Below, piece after piece: positions 24,941 through 33,473 of a DNA stretch of 64,000 nt. The position numbers and the translations under genes were made by a program. The number at the start of each line of letters is the position of its first letter. The first letter of the stretch is position 1. The notes beneath the pieces are model-generated. The model had not been told where the DNA came from and did not search any database. It saw only the letters and a list, made by a program, of their open reading frames with translations. Source of the stretch: Burkholderia sp. HI2500 (GTDB lineage: Bacteria; Pseudomonadota; Gammaproteobacteria; Burkholderiales; Burkholderiaceae); NCBI RefSeq assembly GCF_002223055.1, contig NZ_NKFL01000007.1, forward strand, positions 558,001-622,000, in the 5' to 3' direction.

Positions 24941-26302
24941 ATGACGACCCGCACCGGACACCTGCATCTCGGCGCATTCCTGTACCCGACCGGCCATCAC
25001 ATCGCCGCGTGGCGCCATCCCGGTTCGCAGGCCGACGCGGGCGTCGATTTTCGCCACTACGTGCGGCTTGCCCAGGCAGCCGAGGCCGCGAAGTTCGATC
25101 TCGTGTTTCTTGCCGACGGCGTGGGCACGCGCGGCGACGACGTCGAGTTCCTGAGCCGCACCGCGCACAGCTACGTCGCGCAGTTCGAGCCGCTGACGCT
25201 GCTGTCGGCGCTCGCGGCCGTTACCGAGCGCATCGGCCTCGTCGGCACCGCGTCGACGAGTTTCAACGAGCCGTTCCACATCGCGCGCAAGTTCGCATCG
25301 CTCGACCACATCAGCGGCGGTCGCGCAGGCTGGAACCTCGTCACGTCGTCGAGTGCGCACGAGGCGCGCAACTTCAATCGCGATGCGCATTTCGATCATG
25401 CCGAACGCTACGCGCGCGCGGAGGAGTTCGCGGATGTCGTGCGTGGCCTGTGGGATAGCTGGGACGACGATGCATTCGTGCGCGATCGCGCATCGGGCCG
25501 TTTCTTCGATCCGCACAAGCGCCACGTACTCGACCATCGCGGCCGCTTCTTCCAGGTGCGCGGGCCCTTGAATGTCGCGCGGCCGCCGCAGGGACACCCG
25601 GTCGTCGTGCAGGCCGGTTCGTCGCCGGCCGGTACGCGGCTGGCCGCGCGCACGGCCGAAGTGATCTTCACCGCGCAGCAGACGCTCGACGACGCGGTCG
25701 CGTTTTATGCGGACGTGAAGGGCCAGCTCGCGGCGTTCGGCCGCGATCCCGATACGCTGAAGATCATGCCCGGCGTGTTTCCGGTGGTCGGCCGTACCGA
25801 AAGCGAAGCGAAGGAGAAATTCGACGCGTTGCAGTCGTTGATCGACCCGACGGTCGGGCTCGCGCTCGTCTCGGGCCTCACCGGCGGGTTCGACTTGTCC
25901 GCGTATCCGCTCGACGGCCCGATTCCGCCGCTGCCGGAGACGAACGCCAGCAAGAGCCGGCAGGCACTGACGATCGAGCTCGCGCGCCGCGAAAACCTGA
26001 CGATCCGCGAACTCTATTTGCGTGTCGCAGGCGCGCGCGGCCACTGGCAGCTCGTCGGCACGCCGGAGCAGATCGTCGACCAACTCGAAGAGCGCTTCGT
26101 GCGTTACGGCGCGGACGGCTACAACGTGATGGCGCCGACGTTGCCCGGTGGCCTCGACGATTTCATCGCGCTGGTGCTGCCCGAGTTGCGCCGCCGAGGG
26201 CTGTTTCGCGACGACTATGCGGGCCATACGCTGCGCGAGCATCTGGGGCTGCGCCGGCCCGTGCGCCGCGCCACCGCCGCCCGTACCGAAACGGCTGCCT
26301 GA
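24941..26302 (+). CDS. NtaA/SnaA/DszA-family FMN-dependent monooxygenase
   Basis: 453 residues, luciferase-like TIM barrel that uses FMNH2 and oxygen. Family landmarks: LHLGAFLYPTGHHIAAWRHP at the N-terminus, FDLVFLADG, LDHISGGRAGWNLVTSS, NFNRDAHFDHAERYARAEEF, and VQAGSSPAG. DszA oxidises dibenzothiophene sulfone and NtaA nitrilotriacetate; the sulfur context favours a sulfone or sulfonate. It ends 2 bp before the stop of the convergent monooxygenase gene. A flavin reductase partner is not encoded nearby. Confidence 0.85.
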   Translation: MTTRTGHLHLGAFLYPTGHHIAAWRHPGSQADAGVDFRHYVRLAQAAEAAKFDLVFLADGVGTRGDDVEFLSRTAHSYVAQFEPLTLLSALAAVTERIGLVGTASTSFNEPFHIARKFASLDHISGGRAGWNLVTSSSAHEARNFNRDAHFDHAERYARAEEFADVVRGLWDSWDDDAFVRDRASGRFFDPHKRHVLDHRGRFFQVRGPLNVARPPQGHPVVVQAGSSPAGTRLAARTAEVIFTAQQTLDDAVAFYADVKGQLAAFGRDPDTLKIMPGVFPVVGRTESEAKEKFDALQSLIDPTVGLALVSGLTGGFDLSAYPLDGPIPPLPETNASKSRQALTIELARRENLTIRELYLRVAGARGHWQLVGTPEQIVDQLEERFVRYGADGYNVMAPTLPGGLDDFIALVLPELRRRGLFRDDYAGHTLREHLGLRRPVRRATAARTETAA

Positions 26303-26304
26303 CG

Positions 26305-27492
26305 TCAGCGCCGCAGACCAGCATCGCGCAGTAGCGGCAGCACGCGCTCACCAAAGAAGTCGAGATCGGGCTTGAAGTCGTAGAAGCTCAACTGGATGCC
26401 GTCGATGCCTGCACGGTGCAGGCGCACGATGGTATCGGCGACTTCTTCCGGCGAGCCGGTGATCGAGATATTGCCGCCGATCGCGCGCGAGGCAGCCTGC
26501 GAGCGCTGTTCGAAGCCGCCTCGCCACGCATGCGCGTCACTGTCGAAACGGTGGAAGCTGCCTTCGTCCGCATGCGCGACGATCGCGTCGCGGTACGCAC
26601 GCGCTTCCGCCGCCGTCTCGCGGCAGATCACGAGCGGGTTGAGCAACGTGCGGATCGTTCGGCCGCGCGCCGCGGCGGCTGCCTTCACCCGTGCGGTATG
26701 CGCGGGCAGCGCAGCGATCGCGCGTTCGGCATCCGTGCCGGCCGGGCTCGTGACGAACACGATGTCCGAGTAGCGTGCGGCGAAATCGATGCCCGCATCG
26801 GAGCCCGTCGCGTTGATCAGCAGCGGGCGACCGTAGCGCGGCTTCGGCGTCACGAATGCGCCGCCCAGCCGCCAGCTCGACAGCGCCGGCGTGTAGCTGA
26901 AATTGTCCGGTTGCGCCCACAACTGCTGGACCGCGTCGAGAAATTCGGCGGCCATTTCGTAGCGCCGGTCGTGTTCGATCCGGTTCCAGCCGAACATCTC
27001 GTGCTCGATCGCGCGGTGGCCGGTCACGACGTTGATCCCCCAGCGCCCGCGCGAGATGTGATCGAGCGTCGCGGTGAACTTCGCGAAATGCAGCGGATGC
27101 CAGGGCCCGTACAGCACGTGGCTCGTCGCGACGAGGATGATCCGTTCGGTGCGCGCGGTCAGCGCGGCCAGCGTCATGAACGAGTCGAGCGCCTGGCCGT
27201 CGAACACACCGCCGTAACCGCCTTTCGGCAGCCACTGCGACAGCGCGAACACGAGATCGAAGCCGAGTGCCTCCGCGCGCGCGACCAGGTCGGCGTTGTA
27301 GTCGAAGGTCCAGTCGGTCGTGCGCGGCAGCGTCGACGCGCTCCAGCCGCCGGCCTGGATCGGCAGGAACAGCCCGAGCATCAGCGGCTGCGCGAGGACA
27401 CGCGAGACGGGGCTGTCGGGGAAATCCGCCGGTGAGCGCACGTCGACGAACGGTGACGGCGCGACCGGAGCGGCGAGGGACGTGTCGCTCAT
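26305..27492 (-). CDS. Luciferase-like FMN-dependent monooxygenase
   Basis: 395 residues, a second bacterial-luciferase-type TIM barrel, in a different subgroup (SfnG/RutA/SsuD-like). Landmarks are LMLGLFLPIQAGGWSAST, LGFDLVFALSQWLPKGGYGG, LDHISRGRWGINVVTGH and MFGWNRIEHDRRYEMAAEFL. It is convergent with the NtaA-type gene and lies 109 bp upstream of soxD. It probably performs a C-S bond cleavage step (dimethylsulfone or alkanesulfonate type), but the substrate cannot be fixed from sequence. Confidence 0.83.
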   Translation of the reverse strand: MSDTSLAAPVAPSPFVDVRSPADFPDSPVSRVLAQPLMLGLFLPIQAGGWSASTLPRTTDWTFDYNADLVARAEALGFDLVFALSQWLPKGGYGGVFDGQALDSFMTLAALTARTERIILVATSHVLYGPWHPLHFAKFTATLDHISRGRWGINVVTGHRAIEHEMFGWNRIEHDRRYEMAAEFLDAVQQLWAQPDNFSYTPALSSWRLGGAFVTPKPRYGRPLLINATGSDAGIDFAARYSDIVFVTSPAGTDAERAIAALPAHTARVKAAAAARGRTIRTLLNPLVICRETAAEARAYRDAIVAHADEGSFHRFDSDAHAWRGGFEQRSQAASRAIGGNISITGSPEEVADTIVRLHRAGIDGIQLSFYDFKPDLDFFGERVLPLLRDAGLRR

Positions 27493-27601
27493 GAAGGCTT
27501 CCTTGCGGGTTGGACATGTAGCGGACGACAACGCGCGGCACGTGCGGCGGCGAATCGCCCGGGTGTCATGCACGATGTGCGTGCGCGCGGTTCGAGCCGC
27601 G

Positions 27602-28126
27602 TCATAGCGTGCCGGGCCTCGGATCGGACACGAACCCGTCGCGGTTCGGCATCCGCACGCGTGGCAGCGTGCGCGCGTCGAGCCGTGCATCGGCGGGCAC
27701 GATGCCGTTCAGATGGAGCACATAAGCGGTGACCGCATAGACTTCGTCCGCGCTCAGCGATTGCGGCGCGTTGTACGGCATCGCGCGGCGGATGTAGTCG
27801 AACAGCGTCGTCGCGTACGGCCAGTAGCTGCCGACCGTCTTTTTCGGCTTGGCGCTCGCGAGCGAGCCCAGTCCGCCGACGAGCGGATCGCCGACGCCGC
27901 CTTCGCCGCCGGCACCGTGGCACATCGCGCATTTGTCCGCGAACACGTGAGCGCCGCGCGCGACCGTGCCCGAGCCGGGCGGCAGGCCGCTGCCGTCGGG
28001 CGCGACGTCGATGTCCCACGCCGCGAGCGCCGCGCGGTCGACCGGCTGGCCGAGACCGTAGCCCGCGCCGAATGCGCTCGGGACGCTCAGGGATGCGACG
28101 AGCAGGCAGGCAAGCGGCTTACGCAT
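27602..28126 (-). CDS. soxD: Short SoxD-like cytochrome c (sulfite dehydrogenase subunit)
   Basis: 174 residues with a signal peptide (about 1-20) and a single c-haem motif CAMCH near residue 66. The sequence around it (VARGAHVFADK, KKTVGSYWPYATTLFDYIRR, AMPYNAPQSLSADEVYAVTA, MPNRDGF) matches the N-terminal half of SoxD. The second domain of the full-length diheme protein is absent, so this is a single-haem version. It takes electrons from the molybdoenzyme encoded just upstream. Its start lies 8 bp inside the soxC gene, so translation is coupled. Confidence 0.82.
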   Translation of the reverse strand: MRKPLACLLVASLSVPSAFGAGYGLGQPVDRAALAAWDIDVAPDGSGLPPGSGTVARGAHVFADKCAMCHGAGGEGGVGDPLVGGLGSLASAKPKKTVGSYWPYATTLFDYIRRAMPYNAPQSLSADEVYAVTAYVLHLNGIVPADARLDARTLPRVRMPNRDGFVSDPRPGTL

Positions 28127-29402
28127 TGCGCACCTCGCCGTCCGTGCCGATGCGCCAGTTCTGGATGCCGTTGTAGTGGTACTGCGAGTTGACGCCGCGA
28201 GCGGCGACGAGCGCCTCGCGGGTCGGCTGCACATAGCCTGTGTCGTCGGTGGCGCGGCTTTGCAGGTCGGCCGGCTCGCCGTTCCAGATCCAGTCGGCTT
28301 CGAAGCGCGTCAGCGCGCGATCGCGCACGTCGCCCGCGAGTCGAGCGGGCCGCCAGGTGCGGCCGCCGTCGGTCGAGACGTCGACCGCGCGAATCCGGCC
28401 ACGCCCCGACCACGCGTAGCCGCCGATCGGGTAATAGCCGTGCGCGGCGAGCCGATGGCCGGCCGACGGCCGCGTGATGACCGACTTCGCATCCATCTCG
28501 AACACGAACTGGCGCGCGCAGCCGCCGGGCAGCAGGTTCGTGTATTTCGACGTTTCCTCGCGCGTCATCTCCGGCGCGCGCACCAGTTTCAGCCGCCGCA
28601 GCCACTTGATGTTCGTGTTGCCTTCGAAACCCGGCACGATCAGCCGTACCGGATAACCGTTCTCGGGGCGCAGCCGCTCGCCGTTCTGCGCATAGACGAC
28701 GAGCGCGCGCTCGAGGATCCGGTCGAGCGGCAGGCTGCGCGTCATTGCCGCGCCGTCGGCGCCTTCGGCGAGCAGCCAGCGTGCGTCCGGATCGATGCCG
28801 GTTTCGTCGAGCAGCGTCGACAGCCGAACGCCTGTCCATTCGCAGCACGACAGCAGCCCGTGCGTGAACTGAACGGGCAGCCCGCTCGGGCCGTTCCATT
28901 CGCTGCCGGTGTTGCCCGAGCATTCGAGGAAGTGGATCCGCGACTCGGACGGAAAGCGCAGCAGGTCGTCGATCGTGAACACGCGCGGCTCGCGCACGAG
29001 GCCGTGCACGACGACGCGATGACGCTGCGCATCGATCTCCGGCACGCCCGCATGATGACGCTCGTAGACGAGGCCGTTCGGCGTGATGTCGCCGAACAGG
29101 TCGGCGAGCGGCGTCATCGACGAGCCGGAGCCGGGCAATGCCGGCGTGCGGGCGCTGCGGCGGATCACGTCGCGTTCGTGCGGCCCCGGCACGCCGTAGG
29201 GCGGCGACAGTAGCGGCGCACCCGGTTCGCGTGTCCATGGCGGCACGTCGAGCGGGGAGCGCGGAGAGAGCGGGGCGAGCGGCTGACTTGCCAGCGCGCC
29301 GCTGGCAGGCAGCATCGCTGCCGCCCATCCGCCGGCGAGCCGGCGCAGTGCTGCGCGCCGGCCGCTGCGCGGTGGGTGGGGCGGGAAACGGGAGTCGGTC
29401 AT
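28119..29402 (-). CDS. soxC: SoxC-like molybdopterin sulfite dehydrogenase
   Basis: 427 residues with a twin-arginine signal (RRAALRRLAGGW) that exports the folded molybdoenzyme to the periplasm. The sulfite-oxidase fold shows the molybdenum-ligating Cys in IHFLECSGNTGSEW, the cofactor-binding GYPVRLIVPGFEGNTNIKWL and the dimerisation domain with WSGRGRIRAVDVSTDGGRTW. It most likely oxidises sulfite released by the dioxygenase and monooxygenases and passes electrons to the cytochrome encoded next. The rest of the sox cluster (soxXAYZB) is absent, so a sulfite-detoxifying role is more likely than thiosulfate oxidation. Confidence 0.85.
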   Translation of the reverse strand: MTDSRFPPHPPRSGRRAALRRLAGGWAAAMLPASGALASQPLAPLSPRSPLDVPPWTREPGAPLLSPPYGVPGPHERDVIRRSARTPALPGSGSSMTPLADLFGDITPNGLVYERHHAGVPEIDAQRHRVVVHGLVREPRVFTIDDLLRFPSESRIHFLECSGNTGSEWNGPSGLPVQFTHGLLSCCEWTGVRLSTLLDETGIDPDARWLLAEGADGAAMTRSLPLDRILERALVVYAQNGERLRPENGYPVRLIVPGFEGNTNIKWLRRLKLVRAPEMTREETSKYTNLLPGGCARQFVFEMDAKSVITRPSAGHRLAAHGYYPIGGYAWSGRGRIRAVDVSTDGGRTWRPARLAGDVRDRALTRFEADWIWNGEPADLQSRATDDTGYVQPTREALVAARGVNSQYHYNGIQNWRIGTDGEVRNA

Positions 29403-29545
29403 GGTCGAACGCGTATCGTGTGCCGGGGCAGCACGCGGGGAAACGCCCATTCTCGGCAACCGAACCCGGTGCGACAAACAACGATTCCCGCTTTGCTTAT
29501 CGCATCACGCTGCACCACGCTGCACCGCGCCCGATACGCTCGCCG

Positions 29546-30730
29546 TCAGAACTTCACGCGCAGCCCAGTGACGAACGCGACCTGGCGGTTCGTCGACGAC
29601 GCGCTGCCGATATTCGAGATCGCCGCGATCTTGCGATAGCCGCCCGACGTTGCCGTGCTCGCGTCGCCGGCCGCGAGCTGGTAGATGCCGGACAGGTAGA
29701 TATCGGTGCGTTTCGACAGCGCGTAGTCGAACCCGAGCGTGAACTGGTGCCAGCGCGGTTTCAGCGTCTGGCCGCCGGTGCCCGGCAGGCCGCTCGCGCG
29801 CCCGTCGGTGAACGTATAGACACCGATCAGCGTGGCCGCCGGCGTGAGCTGGTAACGCGCGTTCACGTCGTAGTTGTTGAACTTGCGCGACGAGCCGTCG
29901 AGATAGTTGAGCTGTGTGTGGCTCCACGCAAAGCCCAGCGTCGCAGGGCCGAGCGCGTAGTTCGCGCCGACCACGCCGATCTGCTGCTTGAGCACGCCGC
30001 CGTTCAGCCCGTAGAAGAATCCGCCGCTGTAGTCGTTGCCGGTGGTGGAGGTCGCACCGCCCACCGCGCCGCTCGTATTCGACGTCGAATTCGGATGATT
30101 GATGCGGACATAGCCGGCGCCCACCGACAACGGGCCGTTCACGTAGTTTGCCGACGCGCCCCACGCGTTGTTGTTCGAGAATCCGGTGCCCGCGCCACCG
30201 TTGGCCTGGTTACTGAACGCATAGAGCAGGTCGGCCGTGAAGCCGGCGATCGTGTCGCTGCGGAACTTCACCGCGTTGTTCAGCCGGAAGCTCTGGTTCA
30301 TGTTGTCGTTGTCGCCCACGTGCGTGGCCGGCGACCAGAAGCCGGACCCCGAGTACTGCGCAACGAGGTCGGTGATCGGCTCGTACTGGCGGCCGAAGGT
30401 CAGCGTGCCGAGCCCCTTGCTGGCGAGGCCCACGTATGCGGAGCGGCCGAACAGGCGGCCGCCCTGGCCGAGCCCGCCGTCGCTCGGCCGGAACCCGCTT
30501 TCGAGCGTGAAGACCGCCTGCACGCCGCCACCGAGATCTTCCACGCCTTTCAGCCCCCAGCGGCTGCCGCTCAGCTTGCCGCTCGTCTGCTGGATGTTGC
30601 TCGCGCCACCCTGATTGTTCGTATAAGCGAACCCGGCATCGACGACGCCGTACAACGTGACCGAACTCTGCGCATGCGCGCTGACCGAACCGATCGAAAC
30701 CAAACCCAGGACTACCGTTTTTTTGATCAT
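29546..30730 (-). CDS. Gram-negative outer-membrane porin (Burkholderia OpcP/OmpC type)
   Basis: 394 residues: signal peptide (about 1-20, ending SVSAHAQS) then SSVTLYGVVDAGFAYTNN, the standard start of trimeric 16-stranded porins in Burkholderiales. The loop-3 region and many alternating hydrophobic strands follow (LTFGRQYEPITDLVAQY, GANYALGPATLGFAWSHTQL). It ends in a C-terminal Phe (VTGLRVKF), the BAM recognition signal. The start context has AGGATAGTC. Its place in the sulfur island suggests a channel for anionic sulfonates, although such porins are abundant and often general. Confidence 0.92.
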   Translation of the reverse strand: MIKKTVVLGLVSIGSVSAHAQSSVTLYGVVDAGFAYTNNQGGASNIQQTSGKLSGSRWGLKGVEDLGGGVQAVFTLESGFRPSDGGLGQGGRLFGRSAYVGLASKGLGTLTFGRQYEPITDLVAQYSGSGFWSPATHVGDNDNMNQSFRLNNAVKFRSDTIAGFTADLLYAFSNQANGGAGTGFSNNNAWGASANYVNGPLSVGAGYVRINHPNSTSNTSGAVGGATSTTGNDYSGGFFYGLNGGVLKQQIGVVGANYALGPATLGFAWSHTQLNYLDGSSRKFNNYDVNARYQLTPAATLIGVYTFTDGRASGLPGTGGQTLKPRWHQFTLGFDYALSKRTDIYLSGIYQLAAGDASTATSGGYRKIAAISNIGSASSTNRQVAFVTGLRVKF

Positions 30731-31214
30731 GACTATCCTCTGTTTTTATGGGTACATCTGCGAGGATCACGATCCTATTGATGACGGCGGTGCCGGCGAA
30801 CGGTCGATCCGTGGTTTGCAAATCGCTGCGCGGCCGATTTGCAATATGAGTTGCCGCAAGCCCTTCATGTGCGCCGCGATCGCGTCCGGCACCCATGCTG
30901 CGGCGAACGTATCGCGCGAACGGCGAACGTCGAGCACCGGATACACGCGGGCGTCGTCATATCGATCGATGAAATCGTTCGATGTCCGCACTACCGGCGG
31001 CCCGGCGTGCGATGTTTTTACGCAACGCCCGCTGTGCGGCGAGCGCCTGATGCGCTACGTGCGGCCGCATATCGATTCCGCAAAACGTTGGTAGGGCCGT
31101 GCGATGCATGACGGTAGAGTCGGGCATCCGGCCTCGGGCCGGCATGCTCCGGGAACGGAAGGGCGCCCAAGCGCATTCGTCCCGGCTGAACCACGAACAC
31201 GGGAGCCGTCTGTC
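30731..31214. other. Divergent intergenic region between porin and DUF3088 genes
   Basis: About 480 bp that must hold both promoters. One minus-strand frame (30767-30991) has protein-like composition (DDARVYPVLDVRRSRDTF, WVPDAIAAHMKGLRQLIL), but the only start is a GTG without a ribosome-binding site and no family was recognised. It could be a fragment of a lost gene. Nothing else was recognised. Confidence 0.35.
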
Positions 31215-31559
31215 ATGAGTCGCGATGTGCTGTTTCTGCTGGAACCGGGCTTTGCCGATCCGAAGCATCCGGGCCAGCGCTTCGTCTGCCCGCATGGACT
31301 GTCGATCGAGGGGCTGCTCGCGAGCGCGCCCGATCGCGCGAGTCGAATCGACGTGAAACGTGTCGGCTTCGAGCGGCCTCGGCACGCGGTGGTCGACGCG
31401 CTCGACGATGCGCACCAGGGGCTGCCGGTCCTCGTGCTCGGCCGCGACCAGCCGGCGCCGGACGACGCGCAGACGCTCGGCGACGTGCGCTTCGTCACCG
31501 ACGCGCGCCGCATCCTCGAACTGCTGGCCGAGCGCCACGGATTTCCGGTGCTGCATTGA
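31215..31559 (+). CDS. DUF3088 small protein
   Basis: 114 residues. It starts RDVLFLLEPGFADPKHPGQR followed by VCPHGLSIEGLLA, continues with FERPRHAVVDAL and GLPVLVLG, and ends ILELLAERHGFPVLH, all typical of DUF3088, a thioredoxin-like fold without a functional CXXC. It lies 46 bp upstream of a sulfonate-type binding protein gene. In this island it may take part in sulfur-compound handling. Function otherwise unknown. Confidence 0.8.
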   Translation: MSRDVLFLLEPGFADPKHPGQRFVCPHGLSIEGLLASAPDRASRIDVKRVGFERPRHAVVDALDDAHQGLPVLVLGRDQPAPDDAQTLGDVRFVTDARRILELLAERHGFPVLH

Positions 31560-31605
31560 CGCAGCGCTTTTCACTTCCCGTTTGATCGACCGACAGGAGC
31601 ATCCG

Positions 31606-32604
31606 ATGTCGTCAATTTCGGCGGCACGTCGCCGTTTGCTGCTTGCCGGTGCCGCGGTGGCGGCGGCGCCATGGGCCGCGAAGGCCGCGTTCGCCACGCC
31701 CGCGGTCAGCACCGATCTCGCCGGCACCACGTTGCGCGTCGCAACCTACAAGGGCGGCTGGCGCGCGCTGCTGCAGGCGGCCGGGCTGGCCGACACACCG
31801 TACCGGATCGACTGGCGCGAGCTGAACAACGGCGTGCTGCACATCGAGGCGCTCAACGCGGATGCGCTCGACATCGGTTCGGGCAGCGAAATTCCGGCCG
31901 TGTTCGCCGCGCGACAGAAGGCCAACGTGCGGCTCATCACCCGCGTGCGCGAGGACCTGAACAACCAGGTCACGCTCGCGCGCAAGGACACGACGATCCG
32001 CAGCATCGCGGACCTGAAGGGCAAGCGTGTCGGGTACGTGCGTGCGACGACGTCGCACTACTTCCTGTATCGCCAGCTCGCGGAGGCCGGCCTGAGCTTC
32101 GACGATATCCAGCCGATCAACCTGTCGCCGGCCGATGGCTTGTCCGCCTACGATCGCGGCGACATCGACGCATGGGCGATCTACGGCTACAACGGCCAGC
32201 TTGCGCGCAATCGCTACGGTGCGCGCGTGCTGAAGACGGGGAAGGGCTATCTGTCGGGCAACTTTCCGGTCTATGCGAACCCGCGCACGCTCGACGATGC
32301 GCGCCGTCGCGCGGCGACGGGCGATCTGCTGCTGCGGTTTCGACGCGCGTATGCATGGGCGAACACGCATTTCGGCGACTATGCGCTCGTGCAGAACCGC
32401 GAGACGCGCGTGCCGGTTGCCGATCTCGTCGCGATGTTCGACCAGCGCAGCGAAGACTACGCGCTGCTGCCGGTGACGCCCGACGTGGTGGCGCAGCATC
32501 AGCAGGTCGCGGATGTGTTCGCGCGGATCGGTGTGCTGGATGGGCCGGCCAATGTCGCGCCGCTGTGGGATACGTCGTTCAACGCGCTGGTCGCGGCGAC
32601 GTGA
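31606..32604 (+). CDS. Second SsuA-type ABC substrate-binding protein
   Basis: 332 residues with a Tat-like/Sec signal (ARRRLLLAGAAVAAAPWAAK). The mature protein follows the aliphatic-sulfonate-binding fold: VATYKGGWRALLQ, IEALNADALDIGSGSEIPAV, IADLKGKRVGYVRATTSH, LSPADGLSAYDRGDIDAWAI. No ATPase or permease gene is adjacent, so it probably feeds the transporter at 21700-23513 or an unlinked one. The 20544 and 31606 binding proteins are only distantly similar and may recognise different sulfonates. Confidence 0.83.
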   Translation: MSSISAARRRLLLAGAAVAAAPWAAKAAFATPAVSTDLAGTTLRVATYKGGWRALLQAAGLADTPYRIDWRELNNGVLHIEALNADALDIGSGSEIPAVFAARQKANVRLITRVREDLNNQVTLARKDTTIRSIADLKGKRVGYVRATTSHYFLYRQLAEAGLSFDDIQPINLSPADGLSAYDRGDIDAWAIYGYNGQLARNRYGARVLKTGKGYLSGNFPVYANPRTLDDARRRAATGDLLLRFRRAYAWANTHFGDYALVQNRETRVPVADLVAMFDQRSEDYALLPVTPDVVAQHQQVADVFARIGVLDGPANVAPLWDTSFNALVAAT

Positions 32605-32737
32605 GCGGGGGTAATGAGAAGGCGGCCGGGTAAGTGGGGGATTGAGGGCACATGCGCTTTCGGGAAACGCTGCTTTCCCTTCGTGAGCGAGGCTTCACGC
32701 CCTGCGCGGACCCCGATGGGAGATTTTCTCGACCGGG

Positions 32738-33058
32738 TCAGGCGAACGTCGTCGCGACCATGATGCCGAACACGACGCCGATCGCGATTCCGCACAGCCG
32801 GCCGTAAATCGACGCGCGCACATTGTCGTCGAGCACGAACGGCGAGCGTTTGTGCTTCCATACCGTGCTGAATGCGACGGGGCGCGTCAGCAGCGTGATG
32901 CACGCGATCAGCACCGGCGTGGCGATGAGCATCGCGATGCGCGGCCCGTTCCAGTCGACGCCGTGCATCGCCAGCGAAACGATCGCGGCAAGCGGAACCT
33001 CGACGCACAGGCCCAGCAACGAACCGTTGACGAAGGAATCTCCGGGGGACTGGAACAT
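32738..33058 (-). CDS. DUF2798-like small membrane protein
   Basis: 106 residues with three or so hydrophobic segments (SLLGLCVEVPLAAIVSLA, IAMLIATPVLIACITLLT, LCGIAIGVVFGIMVATTF). The start at 33058 is chosen for the AGGA seven bases upstream; in-frame ATGs farther upstream lack one. The family resemblance is weak. It stands alone between the binding protein and DUF2827 genes. Confidence 0.5.
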   Translation of the reverse strand: MFQSPGDSFVNGSLLGLCVEVPLAAIVSLAMHGVDWNGPRIAMLIATPVLIACITLLTRPVAFSTVWKHKRSPFVLDDNVRASIYGRLCGIAIGVVFGIMVATTFA

Positions 33059-33473
33059 GATCGGTCCTGGCGTTCGGATGAAATCGGCGCCCGGCTCGAG
33101 CTCCCGAAGATAAAAAACCATGGCCGTTGCCCAAGGTCGATCGACCGCATTCGACATTAGCCACGATGACGGGCGGATAGTACGGCAAATCATTCGCACG
33201 TTGGCGGGTATTCAAGCTATTTAACAAATGGGCCGGGTAGGCGCGCATTTTCGCGCTCAGGGCCGCCCGGACATCGTCGACTGGATCCGACGCGATTTCA
33301 ATCGACAACCGTACTTCCGTGAATACGAAACCCTGCGCGCCGCTGTATGGCATGCCGTGCAGGGTCACCCGTGCCGAGCACGTATGTCAGATTTTGACAG
33401 TTCTTGACAGCTGGAGACTAGTGCAGCGCTATGATCTAACTCTTTATTGGACGGGCATCCTGGAGAACCTCCC
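33059..33473. other. Intergenic region with tandem TTGACAG upstream of the DUF2827 gene
   Basis: About 415 bp. Near its right end TTGACAG occurs twice (33394-33400 and 33404-33410), followed by TATGAT at 33430-33435. The elements resemble sigma-70 boxes, but the spacing of 20 bp from the second TTGACA is long. The G+C content falls here, marking the edge of the foreign patch. No gene supported in the rest. Confidence 0.4.

Noticed and set aside
23738..26242. An 834-codon open frame on the minus strand across the SfnB-like and NtaA-type genes
   Set aside because: Both plus-strand genes have clear family motifs. The opposite frame has no recognisable domain and biased composition.
30767..30991. 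A minus-strand frame with protein-like composition upstream of the porin
   Set aside because: Starts at a GTG with no ribosome-binding site and no recognised family. Noted as a possible relic only.
32662..32679. GGGAAA-CGCTGC-TTTCCC inverted repeat after the second binding protein
   Set aside because: Short stem and no T run; a terminator role cannot be supported.
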